A stretch of 64,000 nt of DNA from Microbacterium tenebrionis (GCF_903645325.1 NZ_CAHJXQ010000006.1:1-64000); one strand, 5' to 3'; shown: positions 16,761 to 25,996, numbered from the stretch's first letter. Numbers and translations: made by a program. Notes: generated from the letters alone by a model not told the origin.

Positions 16761-17573
16761 GTGCTCGAGAACCCCCGCTCCCCGCGTGTCAGAGCCGTGG
16801 CGAAGCTCACCAAGCGCAGTGCGCGCACCGACACCGGGCTCTTCCTCCTCGAGGGGCCGCAGGCCGTCCGCGAAGCGCTGGCCTATCGTCCGGATGCCGT
16901 CGTGGAGCTGTTCGCGACGCCGAACGGGTGGGATCGGCATCCTGATCTGCGTGCCGCGGCGACGCGCAACGGCGTGGATGCTGAGTTCGTCACCGAGTAC
17001 GTGCTGGGCGCGATGGCGGACACCGTCACCCCGCAGGGCGTGATCGCCGTCGCCCGGCAGATCCCCATGTCGGTGCGCGACATCTTCGACTCGTCGCCGA
17101 GGCTGGTGGCGATCTGCGAGGAGATCCGCGACCCGGGGAATCTCGGGACGATCATCCGCGCCGCGGATGCCGCCGGTGCGGATGCCGTGGTGCTCACCGG
17201 CCGCACGGTCGACCCCTACAACCCGAAGGTCGTCCGCTCGACCACAGGTTCGCTGTTCCACCTGCCCGTCTCGGTCGGAGGCGACCTCGACGACGTCGTC
17301 GCACGTGCGCACGCGGCCGGCCTGAGCGTACTCGCGGCCGATGTGAAGGGCGCCGATCTGCTCGAGGCCCGGGCTGCCGGGGTGCTCGCGAAGCCCACCG
17401 CATGGCTGTTCGGCAACGAGGCGCACGGGCTCGAGGAGCACGCGCTCGACCTCGCCGACCACGTGCTGAAACTGCCGATCTTCGGCAAGGCGGAGTCGCT
17501 GAATCTCGCCACCGCAGCCAGCGTCTGCCTCTACGAGAGCGCCTTCACTCAGCGCGCCGCCGACGCGCCCTGA
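16761..17573 (+). CDS. TrmH/SpoU family RNA methyltransferase
   Basis: Predicted 270-residue enzyme that methylates a ribose 2'-OH in RNA, probably 23S rRNA. The N-terminal substrate-binding domain (1-100; FLLEGPQAVREAL) is followed by the SpoU knot with motif 1 EEIRDPGNLGTIIRAADAAG, motif 2 WLFGNEAHGLEE and motif 3 LPIFGKAESLNLATAASV. The position after rplT matches tsnR-like genes in other actinobacteria. The exact target base is unknown. Leaderless GTG start. Confidence 0.9.
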   Translation: MLENPRSPRVRAVAKLTKRSARTDTGLFLLEGPQAVREALAYRPDAVVELFATPNGWDRHPDLRAAATRNGVDAEFVTEYVLGAMADTVTPQGVIAVARQIPMSVRDIFDSSPRLVAICEEIRDPGNLGTIIRAADAAGADAVVLTGRTVDPYNPKVVRSTTGSLFHLPVSVGGDLDDVVARAHAAGLSVLAADVKGADLLEARAAGVLAKPTAWLFGNEAHGLEEHALDLADHVLKLPIFGKAESLNLATAASVCLYESAFTQRAADAP

Positions 17574-17642
17574 CGCGTTTCGAGTCGGTTACAACTCGAT
17601 AACCGGCGTGCGTGGCTGTTGGTTCGCAGCGTGCGGTGCTTC

Positions 17643-17648
17643 TAATGT
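17643..17648 (+). promoter_or_regulatory. -10 box, leaderless promoter of gluA
   Basis: TAATGT ends 6 bases before the gluA ATG. The gap before it contains GGTTA/TAACC and CGAGT/ACTCG short inverted repeats (about 17583-17606). Confidence 0.45.
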
Positions 17649-17654
17649 GAACAC

Positions 17655-18404
17655 ATGACCGAGACTGGCACACCCCTTGTCGTCGTCGACAACGTTCAGA
17701 AGCACTACGGCGATTTCCAGGCGCTGACCGACATCGACCTCACGGTCAACACGGGCGAGGTCGTCGTCGTGATCGGGCCGTCGGGCTCGGGCAAGTCGAC
17801 CCTGTGCCGTACGATCAACCGCCTCGAGACCATCACGAGCGGTGTGATCTCCATCGACGGCAAGGAGCTGCCGGCCGAGGGCAAGGGCCTCGCGCAGCTG
17901 CGCGCCGATGTCGGCATGGTCTTCCAGTCCTTCAATCTCTTCGCCCACCTCACGATCCTCGAGAACGTGACTCTGGGACCGATCAAAGTCCGCGGCATGA
18001 AGAAGGCCGATGCCGACAAGGAGGCCATGGCGCTCCTCGAGCGCGTCGGCGTCGCCCAGCAGGCGTCCAAGCTCCCCGCCCAGCTCTCCGGCGGTCAGCA
18101 GCAGCGCGTCGCGATCGCCCGCGCGCTGGCCATGCATCCCAAGGTCATGCTCTTCGATGAGCCCACCAGCGCGCTCGACCCCGAGATGATCAACGAGGTC
18201 CTCGACGTCATGGTGCAGCTGGCGAAGGAGGGCATGACGATGATCGTCGTCACCCACGAGATGGGCTTCGCCCGCAAGGCCGCCGACCGTGTGGTGTTCA
18301 TGGCCGACGGTCGCATCGTCGAAGAGGCGACACCCGAGGAGTTCTTCACCAACCCCAAGAGCGACCGCGCCAAGGACTTCCTCTCGAAGCTCCTCACGCA
18401 CTGA
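17655..18404 (+). CDS. gluA: polar amino acid ABC transporter ATP-binding protein (GluA-like)
   Basis: Predicted 249-residue ATPase of the PAAT family. Walker [10 protein letters not shown] is at residues 41-49; signature [14 protein letters not shown] and Walker [15 protein letters not shown] follow; the switch histidine is in VVTHEMGFA. It energises uptake of glutamate or a related polar amino acid with the next three genes, in the order of the Corynebacterium gluABCD operon. The substrate is inferred from that order. gluB follows after 50 bases. Confidence 0.88.
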   Translation: MTETGTPLVVVDNVQKHYGDFQALTDIDLTVNTGEVVVVIGPSGSGKSTLCRTINRLETITSGVISIDGKELPAEGKGLAQLRADVGMVFQSFNLFAHLTILENVTLGPIKVRGMKKADADKEAMALLERVGVAQQASKLPAQLSGGQQQRVAIARALAMHPKVMLFDEPTSALDPEMINEVLDVMVQLAKEGMTMIVVTHEMGFARKAADRVVFMADGRIVEEATPEEFFTNPKSDRAKDFLSKLLTH

Positions 18405-18454
18405 CTCTTCCCGACATACAGAACCTGAACACACAGCACACGAAGGAGACGCAC

Positions 18455-19366
18455 ATGCGACGCACACGGACACTGGCAGGGATCGGGATCGCGGCGACAG
18501 CGCTACTCGCCCTCACCGCCTGCAACAGCGGCAGCCCGACCACCCCCGGCGGCGACGCCGGCGATGGTGCAGACGGCGGAGACGCCCCCGCGTACGAGGT
18601 CGCGACCGACGTCCAGCTCGAAGGAAGCCCGACGTTCGACGCCATGGTCGAGCGCGGCGGGCCCGTCATCGGTGTCAAGGAGGACCAGCCCAACCTCGGC
18701 TACCTCGACGCCACGACCAACGAGCGCAGCGGCTTCGACATCGAGATCGCGCGCTGGATCGCGGCATCCCTCGGGTTCGAGGAGAGCGACATCACGTACG
18801 AGCCGATCGCCTCCGCGAACCGCGAGCAGGCGCTCGTGAACGGCGACATCGACTACTACGTCGGCACCTACTCGATCACGGACAAGCGCAAGGAGCAGAT
18901 CGACTTCGCAGGTCCCTACTTCGTCACCGGTCAGGGCTTCCTCGTCGCCGCCGACAGCGAGATGACCGAGGTCAAGGAGGTCTCCGACTTCAACGGCATG
19001 ACCGTGTGCTCGGCGACCGGCTCCACGCCGATCCAGAACATCAAGGACAACTTCCCCGAGATCAAGACGGCTGAGTACGACATCTACTCCCAGTGCGTCG
19101 AGGACCTCATCAGCGGGAAGGTCGACGCGGTCACCACCGACGCTGCGATCCTCATCGGCTACGCCGCTCAGTACCCGGATGACGTGAAGGTTCTGGACGG
19201 TCTGTTCACCGAGGAGCGCTACGGCGTCGGCCTCCCGAAGGGCGACACCGTCCTGAAGGACCACATCAACACGCTGTTCACCGACGGCGGCGACACCTGG
19301 CAGGCGATCTTCGACGCGACCCTCGGTCAGTCGGGCATCGAAGTCGAGCAGCCGGCAGTCGACTGA
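18455..19366 (+). CDS. gluB: glutamate-type ABC transporter substrate-binding lipoprotein
   Basis: Predicted 303-residue exported lipoprotein: basic start, hydrophobic core and lipobox LTAC with Cys23, then a Gly/Asp-rich linker to about residue 45. The rest is the SBP family 3 fold (GVKEDQPNLGYLD, RSGFDIEIARWIAASLGF, then YVGTYSITDKRKEQIDFAGPY), which binds polar amino acids at the membrane surface. A GAAGGAG ribosome site precedes the ATG. A strong hairpin follows before gluC. Confidence 0.9.
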   Translation: MRRTRTLAGIGIAATALLALTACNSGSPTTPGGDAGDGADGGDAPAYEVATDVQLEGSPTFDAMVERGGPVIGVKEDQPNLGYLDATTNERSGFDIEIARWIAASLGFEESDITYEPIASANREQALVNGDIDYYVGTYSITDKRKEQIDFAGPYFVTGQGFLVAADSEMTEVKEVSDFNGMTVCSATGSTPIQNIKDNFPEIKTAEYDIYSQCVEDLISGKVDAVTTDAAILIGYAAQYPDDVKVLDGLFTEERYGVGLPKGDTVLKDHINTLFTDGGDTWQAIFDATLGQSGIEVEQPAVD

Positions 19367-19373
19367 TCCATCA

Positions 19374-19411
19374 CGGTGCGGGGCGGCTCGAGCAGCCGCT
19401 CCGCACCGTTT
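19374..19411 (+). terminator. intercistronic hairpin between gluB and gluC
   Basis: CGGTGCGG (19374-19381) pairs with CCGCACCG (19401-19408) and CGGCT (19384-19388) with AGCCG (19394-19398), with a 2-base internal loop, followed by TTT. It is likely a partial terminator or RNA-stabilising stem that raises binding protein over permease. Confidence 0.6.
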
Positions 19412-19431
19412 ATCTGAGAAGGGGAGGGCGC

Positions 19432-20088
19432 GTGGACGCCATCTTCGGCAACCTCGACCTGTGGGGTCAGGGCATCACCTACACGCTGCTGGTGTTCTTC
19501 TTCGGCGGCATCATCGCGCTGGTGCTCGGCACCATCGTCGGCGCGATGCGCGTCTCGCCCGTCCCCGTCGCCCGCGCGGTCGGAACGGCGTACGTCACGC
19601 TCGTGCGCAACACCCCGCTCACCCTCGTCTTCTTCTTCTTCATCTTCGGATACAGCGCACTCGCCCTGCCTCCGCTCTCGAACCTCGTGCTCGGCATCTT
19701 CGCCATCGGCGTCTATACGGCCACGTACGTCGCCGAGACGCTGCGTGCCGGCATCAACACGGTGCCGGTGGGGCAGGCAGAGGCGGCCCGGGCGATCGGG
19801 CTGCCATTCGGTCAGGTCATGACGCAGGTCGTGCTGCCGCAGGCATTCCGCTCGGTCGTGCCGCCCATGATGAGCGTCTTCATCGCTCTGCTGAAGAACA
19901 CGACCGTCGCCGCCGGATTCTCCATCGCGGTTCTTCCGCAGCTGCGATCCACGATCTCGGAGTCGCACACCCGGCCCGGCACACCGATGGAGGTGCTGCT
20001 GTGGGTCGCCCTCATCTTCGTCGCGCTCGTGATGCTGCTGACATGGCTGCAGCGAACGCTTGAGAACCGTTGGAGGATCGCACGATGA
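19432..20088 (+). CDS. gluC: glutamate-type ABC transporter permease (GluC-like)
   Basis: Predicted 218-residue permease with five membrane segments and the EAA-type loop (AARAIGLPFGQVMTQVVLPQAFRSVVPPM shortened here to its core AARAIGLPF and LPQAFR) that contacts the ATPase. GTG start after a GGGGAGG ribosome site. Its stop overlaps the ATG of gluD. Domain class is the His/Glu/Gln/Arg permease family. Confidence 0.9.
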   Translation: MDAIFGNLDLWGQGITYTLLVFFFGGIIALVLGTIVGAMRVSPVPVARAVGTAYVTLVRNTPLTLVFFFFIFGYSALALPPLSNLVLGIFAIGVYTATYVAETLRAGINTVPVGQAEAARAIGLPFGQVMTQVVLPQAFRSVVPPMMSVFIALLKNTTVAAGFSIAVLPQLRSTISESHTRPGTPMEVLLWVALIFVALVMLLTWLQRTLENRWRIAR

Positions 20089-20978
20089 GTTCTGTGCTCT
20101 TCGACGTCCCCGGTCCTCGTGCCCGCCGTCGCAACATGATCCTCGCGGTCGTGACCGTCGTCGTCGTGGTCGCTGTCCTCGCCTTCGTCCTGTGGCGGTT
20201 GTCTCTGACCAACCAGTTCAGCGCGGCGAAGTGGAACGTGTTCACCTACACGGTCGTGTGGGAATCCATCGGGGCGATGCTGATGAACACGCTGCGCGCA
20301 TTCGCCCTGGCGGCCGTGCTCAGCCTCGCGCTCGGATTCGTGCTGGCGATCGGACGCCTTTCGGATCACGCCTGGGTGCGCGTACCGGTGACCGTCGTGA
20401 CCGAGTTCTTCCGGGCCGTCCCCGTGCTCGTCATGATGATGATCCTGTACTACGGTCTGCCGACGCTCGGTGTGAAGATGGAGCCGTACTGGGCTGTCGT
20501 GATCGCGCTGATGCTCTACAACGGCTCGGTGCTCGCCGAGGCGCTGCGCGCCGGCATCGAATCGCTGCCGCGCGGCCAGAAGGAGGCCGGCTTCGCGATC
20601 GGCCTCCGCAAGAGCGGTGTGATGACCCTGATTCTGCTGCCGCAGGCCGTGCGTGCGATGCTCCCCGTCATCGTGGCGCAGCTCGTCGTGACGATGAAGG
20701 ACACCGCGCTCGGGTTCCTGATCACGTACCAGGAACTGCTGTACTACGCCAAGCTCCTCAGCACGCAGCCGGGCCGTCCCATCCTGCAGTCGGCGCTCGT
20801 CATCGGTGGCATCTACATCGTCATGTGTCTGATCCTCTCCGGCATCGCGAAGTGGGCCGAGATCAAGACCCGCCGCTCGCCGCGGATGAAGGCTCTGGCC
20901 GCGGATAACGCTGCGGTGATGCACGAAGGCACCGACACCGAGCTCATTGCCGCCCAGGCCCCGCCCAAGACCGACTGA
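20085..20978 (+). CDS. gluD: glutamate-type ABC transporter permease (GluD-like)
   Basis: Predicted 297-residue permease. After a polar N-terminus there is an extra membrane segment (about 20-42), then the five-helix permease domain with the coupling loop EAGFAIGLRKSG and LPQAVRAMLP. Residues after about 265 are a polar cytoplasmic tail. It forms the membrane pore with the preceding permease. Start ATG overlaps the gluC stop (ATGA). Confidence 0.9.
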   Translation: MSSVLFDVPGPRARRRNMILAVVTVVVVVAVLAFVLWRLSLTNQFSAAKWNVFTYTVVWESIGAMLMNTLRAFALAAVLSLALGFVLAIGRLSDHAWVRVPVTVVTEFFRAVPVLVMMMILYYGLPTLGVKMEPYWAVVIALMLYNGSVLAEALRAGIESLPRGQKEAGFAIGLRKSGVMTLILLPQAVRAMLPVIVAQLVVTMKDTALGFLITYQELLYYAKLLSTQPGRPILQSALVIGGIYIVMCLILSGIAKWAEIKTRRSPRMKALAADNAAVMHEGTDTELIAAQAPPKTD

Positions 20979-21006
20979 GGCGCACGAGCGGGACGCACCA
21001 CGCCGG

Positions 21007-21012
21007 TAGACT
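21007..21012 (+). promoter_or_regulatory. -10 box, leaderless promoter of pheST
   Basis: TAGACT ends 8 bases before the GTG of pheS. The gluD-pheS gap is only 42 bases, leaving no room for a T-box or attenuator. Confidence 0.5.
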
Positions 21013-21020
21013 CATGTCTT

Positions 21021-22061
21021 GTGTCTGACGCCCCAGAAATCACCCCAGAGGCGGTGGAAACCGCGGTCGCCGCAGCTCTCGAGGCGATCGGCGCCGCCGC
21101 CACCACCGCAGAACTGAAGGCGGCCCGCGCCGCGCACGTCGCCGAGGGGTCGCCGCTGGCGGTTCTCAACGCGTCGATGCGCCAGGTCGCACCCGAGCAC
21201 AAGGCGACCTTCGGGAAGCTCATCGGTCAAGGGCGCGGCCGCGTCACTCAGGCCCTCGCCGCGAAGGAGGCCGAGCTCGCCGAAGTCGAGCTCGCCGCCC
21301 GTCTCGAGGACGAGCGCGTCGACATCACCGCCGTCTCCTCGCGCACCCGCATGGGTGCCCGGCATCCGCTCATGCAGCTGCAGGACGACATCTCCGACGT
21401 CTTCGTCGGCATGGGCTGGGAGATCGCGGAGGGCCCCGAGCTCGAGCACGAGTGGTTCAACTTCGATGCGCTGAACTTCGACGTCGACCATCCCGCGCGT
21501 CAGATGCAGGACACGTTCTTCGTCGACCCGGTCGATCGACATCTCGTCATGCGCACGCACACGAGCCCCGTCCAGGTGCGCTCGATGCTCGACCGCGAGG
21601 TGCCGATCTACGTGCTGTGCCCCGGCCGCGTGTACCGCACCGACGAGTTCGACGCCACGCACCTGCCCGTCTTCACCCAGGTCGAGGGCCTCGTGGTCGA
21701 CAAGGGCATCACGATGGCGCACCTGAAGGGCACGCTCGACCACCTCGCCCGCCAGCTCTTCGGCGCCGAGGCCAAGACGCGCTTGCGCACGAACTTCTTC
21801 CCCTTCACCGAGCCGTCCGCCGAGTTCGACCTGTGGCACCCGACCTTCAAGGGCGGCGCGCGCTGGATCGAGTGGGGCGGCTGCGGCATGGTCAACCCCA
21901 ACGTGCTGCGTGCCGCCGGGATCGACCCGGAGGTGTACAGCGGCTTCGCGTTCGGCATCGGCGTCGAGCGCGGGCTCATGTTCCGCTCCGACGTGCAGGA
22001 CATGCGCGACATGGCCGAGGGCGATATCCGATTCAGCGAGCAGTTCGGGATGGTGGTGTGA
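21021..22061 (+). CDS. pheS: phenylalanyl-tRNA synthetase alpha subunit
   Basis: Predicted 346-residue class II catalytic subunit. An N-terminal coiled coil (about 1-95) precedes class II motif 1 (HPLMQLQDDISDVFVGMGW), motif 2 (PGRVYRTDEFDATHLPVFTQVEG) and motif 3 (GFAFGIGVERGLMFR). With PheT it forms the alpha2beta2 enzyme charging tRNA-Phe. Leaderless GTG start; the stop overlaps the pheT ATG by one base. Confidence 0.97.
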   Translation: MSDAPEITPEAVETAVAAALEAIGAAATTAELKAARAAHVAEGSPLAVLNASMRQVAPEHKATFGKLIGQGRGRVTQALAAKEAELAEVELAARLEDERVDITAVSSRTRMGARHPLMQLQDDISDVFVGMGWEIAEGPELEHEWFNFDALNFDVDHPARQMQDTFFVDPVDRHLVMRTHTSPVQVRSMLDREVPIYVLCPGRVYRTDEFDATHLPVFTQVEGLVVDKGITMAHLKGTLDHLARQLFGAEAKTRLRTNFFPFTEPSAEFDLWHPTFKGGARWIEWGGCGMVNPNVLRAAGIDPEVYSGFAFGIGVERGLMFRSDVQDMRDMAEGDIRFSEQFGMVV

Positions 22062-24562
22062 TGCGCGTCCCGCTTTCGTGGTTGCGTGAGTACGTGGATG
22101 TGGCACCGGATGCCACGGCCGACGACGTCTTCGCGGCGCTCGTGTCGGTCGGCTTCGAAGAGGAGGAGCTGCACGGCTTCGAGATCTCCGGCCCCGTCGT
22201 CGTGGGTCAGGTGCTCTCGTTCGAGGAGGAACCGCAGAATAACGGCAAGACCATCCGGTGGTGCCAGGTCGACGTCGGCGAGGAGAACGGCGGCGTCCGC
22301 GGAATCGTCTGCGGCGCATCGAACTTCGCCGTCGGCGACAAGGTCGTCGTGACCCTTCCCGGCGCCGTGCTGCCGGGCCCCTTCCCGATCGCCGCCCGTA
22401 AGACCTACGGTCATGTCTCGGACGGCATGATCGCCTCGGCGCGCGAGCTGGGGCTCGGCGATGAGCACGACGGGATCCTGGTGCTGTCGACGCTCGGCAT
22501 CGACGCACCCGTCGGAACGGACGCGGTCGCCCTGCTGGGCCTGGACGACAAGGCCGTCGAGATCAACGTGACGCCGGATCGCGGGTACGCGTTCTCGATC
22601 CGCGGCGTCGCCCGCGAGTATGCGCACGCGACGGGGGCGGATTTCCGCGACCCCGCCGAGCACGAGTGGGCCGATGTCCAGCCGGGCACGGGCTTCCCGC
22701 TCGCCGTGGACGCCGAGCCGCTGCGCGAGAATCCCGCCGTGCAGGAGTTCGTCGTGCGGGTCGTGCGCGATGTCGACCCGTCCCGTCCGACGCCGCCATG
22801 GATGATCGCTCGGCTCTCGCTCGCCGGCATCCGCTCGCTCGGCGTCCTCATCGACATCACGAACTACGTGATGCTCGAGATCGGCAACCCGATCCACGGC
22901 TACGACCTCGACAAGCTCTCAGGCGGCATCACGGTGCGCCGTGCTCAGCCGGGGGAGAAGCTGACGACGCTCGACGGACAGGAGCGGAAGCTCCACGTCG
23001 AAGACCTCCTGATCACCGACGACTCCGGCCCCATCGGCCTCGCCGGTGTCATGGGCGGCGGCACCACAGAGATGTCGGATGCCACCCGCAACGTGCTCAT
23101 CGAGGCCGCGATCTTCGATCCGATCTCGATCGCCCGCACCGCGCGACGGCACAAGCTGCCCAGCGAGGCGTCCAAGCGCTTCGAGCGCGGTGTCGACCCG
23201 CTCGTTCCGTTCGTCGCCGCCCGCCGCGTCGCCGACCTCATGGTCGAGCTCGCGGGCGGACGCATCGACGAGCTCGGCGGTGCGCTGTACTCGGAGTTCG
23301 AGATTGCCGGCATCGCCCTGCCGGACGGCTTCGTATCGGGCCTCATCGGCGTGGACTACACCGAGGAAGAGGTCACCGGCGCGCTCGAGACCATCGGCGC
23401 CGAGGTGACCGAGACCTCCGACGGCTGGCAGGTGATCCCGCCGAGCTGGCGGCCCGATCTCACGGACAAGTGGACGCTGGCCGAAGAGGTCGCCCGCATC
23501 CACGGCCTGGACCGGGTTCCCTCCGTGCTGCCCACCCCGCCCGCCGGTCGCGGACTCACCGCAACCCAGCAGGGGCGCCGCCGGGTTGCGAACGCCCTCG
23601 CAGCGGCCGGCCTCGTCGAGACGCCGGCGTTCCCGTTCACGACCGAGGCGCACAACGCCCTGCACGGCTCTGCGTCGGGTGAGAAGCTGCCGAGCATGAA
23701 GCTCGCGAACCCGCTCGACGGGCAGGCGCCGTTCCTTCGTCGCTCGCTCATCCCCGGGCTGCTGCAGATCGCGCACCGCAACATCGCGCGCGGTCTCACG
23801 GATCTGGCGATCTTCGAGACCGGTTCGGTGTTCCTCCCGGAACCGGGCGTGACGTACGGCACCGACGACGTGCCGCCGCTGGGCCAGCGTCCGACGGACG
23901 AGAAGCTCGCCGAGCTGAACGCCTCCATCCCGCCGCAGCGCCGCCATGTCGCCGCGCTCTTCACGGGCAACGTCACGGCGCGTCAGCCGGGCCGGGCCGT
24001 CGAGTCGTACGGGCTGTCGGAAGCACTGGACGCCGTCCGCGTGATCGCGGTGGCCGCGGGCGTGGAGATCGACGTCGTGCAGGGACAGCGCGCCGCCCTC
24101 CACCCCGGTCGTGCAGGCGTCCTCAGCGTCGCCGGCACCGAGGTCGGCTACGTGGGCGAACTGCACCCGAACGTCGCGTCCGACGCCGACCTGCCCGGAC
24201 GCGCCGTCGTGCTCGAACTCGATCTCGACGGCATCCTGTCGGTCGCGGGCGAGCGCGTGGTCGCGGCATCCCTGTCGACCTACACCGCCGCCACGCAGGA
24301 CGTGTCGCTCGTCGTGTCCGAGGAGGTGACCGCGGGCGAGTTGCGCGCCGCTCTCATCGAGGGCGCGGGCGACCTGCTCGAATCCGTCCGTCTCGTCGAT
24401 GACTACCGCGGGCAGGGACTGGATGCCGGCCAGAAGAGCCTGACCTTCGCTCTGCGGTTCCGGGCGCCCGACCGCACGCTCACCGCCGCCGAGGCGACCG
24501 AGGCGAAGCTCGCCGGTGTGGCTGCGGCGTCGGAGCGCTTCGGCGCGAGCATCCGCGACTGA
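22061..24562 (+). CDS. pheT: phenylalanyl-tRNA synthetase beta subunit
   Basis: Predicted 833-residue subunit with the full bacterial domain set: MRVPLSWLREYVD start, OB-fold tRNA-binding domain (about 40-155), B3/4 editing domain (about 215-395), B5 domain (about 410-480), the inactive class II-like core, and the C-terminal FDX-ACB anticodon-binding domain (about 735-833). It starts directly at the pheS stop (TGATG), so the two are coupled. Two hairpins follow the stop. Confidence 0.97.
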   Translation: MRVPLSWLREYVDVAPDATADDVFAALVSVGFEEEELHGFEISGPVVVGQVLSFEEEPQNNGKTIRWCQVDVGEENGGVRGIVCGASNFAVGDKVVVTLPGAVLPGPFPIAARKTYGHVSDGMIASARELGLGDEHDGILVLSTLGIDAPVGTDAVALLGLDDKAVEINVTPDRGYAFSIRGVAREYAHATGADFRDPAEHEWADVQPGTGFPLAVDAEPLRENPAVQEFVVRVVRDVDPSRPTPPWMIARLSLAGIRSLGVLIDITNYVMLEIGNPIHGYDLDKLSGGITVRRAQPGEKLTTLDGQERKLHVEDLLITDDSGPIGLAGVMGGGTTEMSDATRNVLIEAAIFDPISIARTARRHKLPSEASKRFERGVDPLVPFVAARRVADLMVELAGGRIDELGGALYSEFEIAGIALPDGFVSGLIGVDYTEEEVTGALETIGAEVTETSDGWQVIPPSWRPDLTDKWTLAEEVARIHGLDRVPSVLPTPPAGRGLTATQQGRRRVANALAAAGLVETPAFPFTTEAHNALHGSASGEKLPSMKLANPLDGQAPFLRRSLIPGLLQIAHRNIARGLTDLAIFETGSVFLPEPGVTYGTDDVPPLGQRPTDEKLAELNASIPPQRRHVAALFTGNVTARQPGRAVESYGLSEALDAVRVIAVAAGVEIDVVQGQRAALHPGRAGVLSVAGTEVGYVGELHPNVASDADLPGRAVVLELDLDGILSVAGERVVAASLSTYTAATQDVSLVVSEEVTAGELRAALIEGAGDLLESVRLVDDYRGQGLDAGQKSLTFALRFRAPDRTLTAAEATEAKLAGVAAASERFGASIRD

Positions 24563-24569
24563 ATCGCGT

Positions 24570-24628
24570 ATCCCGTGCACGCACGGGATGACGACGGCGA
24601 GGAGGCGGCATCACCTCCTCCTCGCCGT
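24570..24628 (+). terminator. tandem hairpins after pheT
   Basis: A first hairpin (ATCCCGTGC ... GCACGGGAT, 24570-24589) is followed by a perfect 12-bp stem (24594-24605 with 24617-24628). There is no clear T-run; together they look like the transcription end of pheST. Confidence 0.65.
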
Positions 24629-24744
24629 TCGCGTCATGGCTGCGTGCGCAGTCGTCGCTCACCGGCACCCCGCGCTTGGAGACGCCTCCTCTGCTCTGAG
24701 CGGAATGACTTCCGCAACGCGCCGCGACATGGTGGCATGGGATC

Positions 24745-25710
24745 ATGCCCGACGTCCTGATCCTCGGCGGCACCGGCTGGCTGTCCGGCCGCATCGCGCG
24801 GCGCTGGGCGGATGCCGGGGCGCAGGTCACCTGCCTTGCGAGGGGCGGGAGACCAGCGCCCGACGGCACAGCCCTCGTCCGCGGGGATCGGGACGACCCG
24901 GCGACATACGGGCAGCTCGACCGCGACTGGGACGAGGTCGTCGACATCTCCTCCCGCGCCGATCACGTCAGAACCGCGGTGAGCGCCCTCGGCCATCGTG
25001 CTGCGCACTGGACGTACGTGTCCTCGATGTCGGTGTACGCCGACGCCGATGTCGACGACGCCGATGAGACCGCGCGTCTGGGGGAGCCGGCCGCCGACGG
25101 CGACGAGTACGACTACGCCGCGCAGAAGGTCGCCGCCGAGGCAGCGGTCAGGGCGCTCGGCGGCCGCATCCACATCATCCGACCCGGTCTCATCGTCGGG
25201 CCGGGCGACCCCAGCGACCGCTTCGGCTACTGGGCTGCCGCGTTCGCGCGCGCCGGCTCCGAAGCGGTGCTGGTCCCCGACGGCACGGGGCGCTCCGTTC
25301 AGGTGATCGATGTCGACGACCTCGCCGGTTTCGCAGCGAACGCCGATCTCATCGGCATCCGCAACGCCATCGGAGATCCGCATCCGTTCGACGACGTGCT
25401 CGGGCTGTTCCGGGTCGCGGCCGGCCACACCGGTCGCACCGTAGTCGCGGCCGACGACTGGCTCGAATCGCACGAGGTGCAGCCGTGGATGGGGGAGCGA
25501 TCGCTCCCGCTGTGGCTGCCACGGGACTGGTCGGGATTCATGACCCGCTCGAACGCCGCCTACGCCGCCGCCGGCGGCACCCGGACCCCGCTCGAGAAGG
25601 TCATCGGGCGCGTGCTCGATGACGAGCGCGCCCGCGGACTCGACCGATCGCGTCGCGCCGGCCTCACCCGCGACGACGAGCGAGCGCTCCTCGCCGAGCT
25701 CCCGTCCTGA
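24745..25710 (+). CDS. NAD-dependent epimerase/dehydratase family protein
   Basis: Predicted 321-residue short-chain-type enzyme. The Rossmann glycine motif is GGTGWLSGRIA at residues 8-18, and the YxxxK catalytic pair is Y126-x-x-x... in EYDYAAQKVAAE, after SSMSVYAD. The C-terminal half resembles extended SDRs acting on sugar nucleotides or RNA-binding relatives (CSP41-like). The reaction is unknown. It sits between pheST and the arg genes; the 182-base gap before it holds only the pheT hairpins. Confidence 0.8.
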   Translation: MPDVLILGGTGWLSGRIARRWADAGAQVTCLARGGRPAPDGTALVRGDRDDPATYGQLDRDWDEVVDISSRADHVRTAVSALGHRAAHWTYVSSMSVYADADVDDADETARLGEPAADGDEYDYAAQKVAAEAAVRALGGRIHIIRPGLIVGPGDPSDRFGYWAAAFARAGSEAVLVPDGTGRSVQVIDVDDLAGFAANADLIGIRNAIGDPHPFDDVLGLFRVAAGHTGRTVVAADDWLESHEVQPWMGERSLPLWLPRDWSGFMTRSNAAYAAAGGTRTPLEKVIGRVLDDERARGLDRSRRAGLTRDDERALLAELPS

Positions 25711-25784
25711 CACGGTCGCTGCACGACGGGACGCGTGTGACGGCGTCCGCTTCGCTCGATTTGCGGATGCTGCGCCGCGAGCGC

Positions 25785-25790
25785 TACTGT
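25785..25790 (+). promoter_or_regulatory. -10 box, leaderless promoter of the Arg-rich leader ORF
   Basis: TACTGT ends 6 bases before an ATG at 25797, with a TTGCGG -35-like hexamer 18 bases further upstream (25761-25766). This geometry matches the other leaderless promoters here. Confidence 0.45.
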
Positions 25791-25796
25791 CGCGAC

Positions 25797-25889
25797 ATGC
25801 CTTCGGCCGCAATCACCCCTTCGACGCTTGTTCCGAGCGTCACCGTGGTGCGCCGACGCCGCAGCCGTCTGGGCGGCCGCCGACTCTAG
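25797..25889 (+). CDS. candidate 30-residue Arg-rich leader peptide of the arg operon
   Basis: An ATG 6 bases after a TACTGT box opens a 30-codon frame ending in TAG at 25887-25889. Seven of its last twelve residues are arginine (VVRRRRSRLGGRRL), encoded by CGC, CGA and CGT, including two CGA codons. It lies 113 bases upstream of argC. Arg codon clusters in a short translated leader upstream of arginine genes are what attenuation by charged tRNA-Arg would need. It is too short for ordinary gene calling, and I know of no established arg leader peptide in this group; function is inferred. Confidence 0.5.
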   Translation: MPSAAITPSTLVPSVTVVRRRRSRLGGRRL

Positions 25890-25983
25890 GCGACCTCTGC
25901 GCTCCCTGAACCGTGCCCGCGCCGGTGGGTCGAGCGCCGGAGTCGCCGCCTCGGACCTCAGACACCCCAGGGACGACCGTCCC
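25872..25983 (+). promoter_or_regulatory. possible attenuator-like RNA structure before argC
   Basis: The 3' end of the leader ORF (GGCGG 25872-25876 plus CGACTC 25881-25886) can pair with GAGTCGCCGCC at 25940-25950. The alternative GGCGAC (25889-25894) with GTCGCC (25943-25948) excludes that pairing. GCGCTC (25899-25904) pairs with GAGCGC (25932-25937) inside, and GGGAC/GTCCC forms a small hairpin at 25970-25983. No T-run follows, so the effect on transcription is open. Confidence 0.35.
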
Positions 25984-25990
25984 GCACCGT

Positions 25991-25996
25991 TAAGGT
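25991..25996 (+). promoter_or_regulatory. -10 box, leaderless promoter of argC
   Basis: TAAGGT ends 6 bases before the argC ATG, giving argC a promoter separate from that of the leader ORF. Confidence 0.5.

Noticed and set aside
17583..17606. Terminator after the TrmH-family gene
   Set aside because: The GGTTA/TAACC and CGAGT/ACTCG pairings are short and mutually interfering; too weak to call.
20979..21020. T-box riboswitch before pheS (and tyrS at 35235-35296)
   Set aside because: The gaps are too short and the -10 boxes lie 7-8 bases from the starts, so no leader is made.
24605..24744. Short open frame starting at an ATG near 24636
   Set aside because: It starts just after the pheT hairpins, has no promoter or ribosome site, no recognisable features and runs into the epimerase start in another frame.
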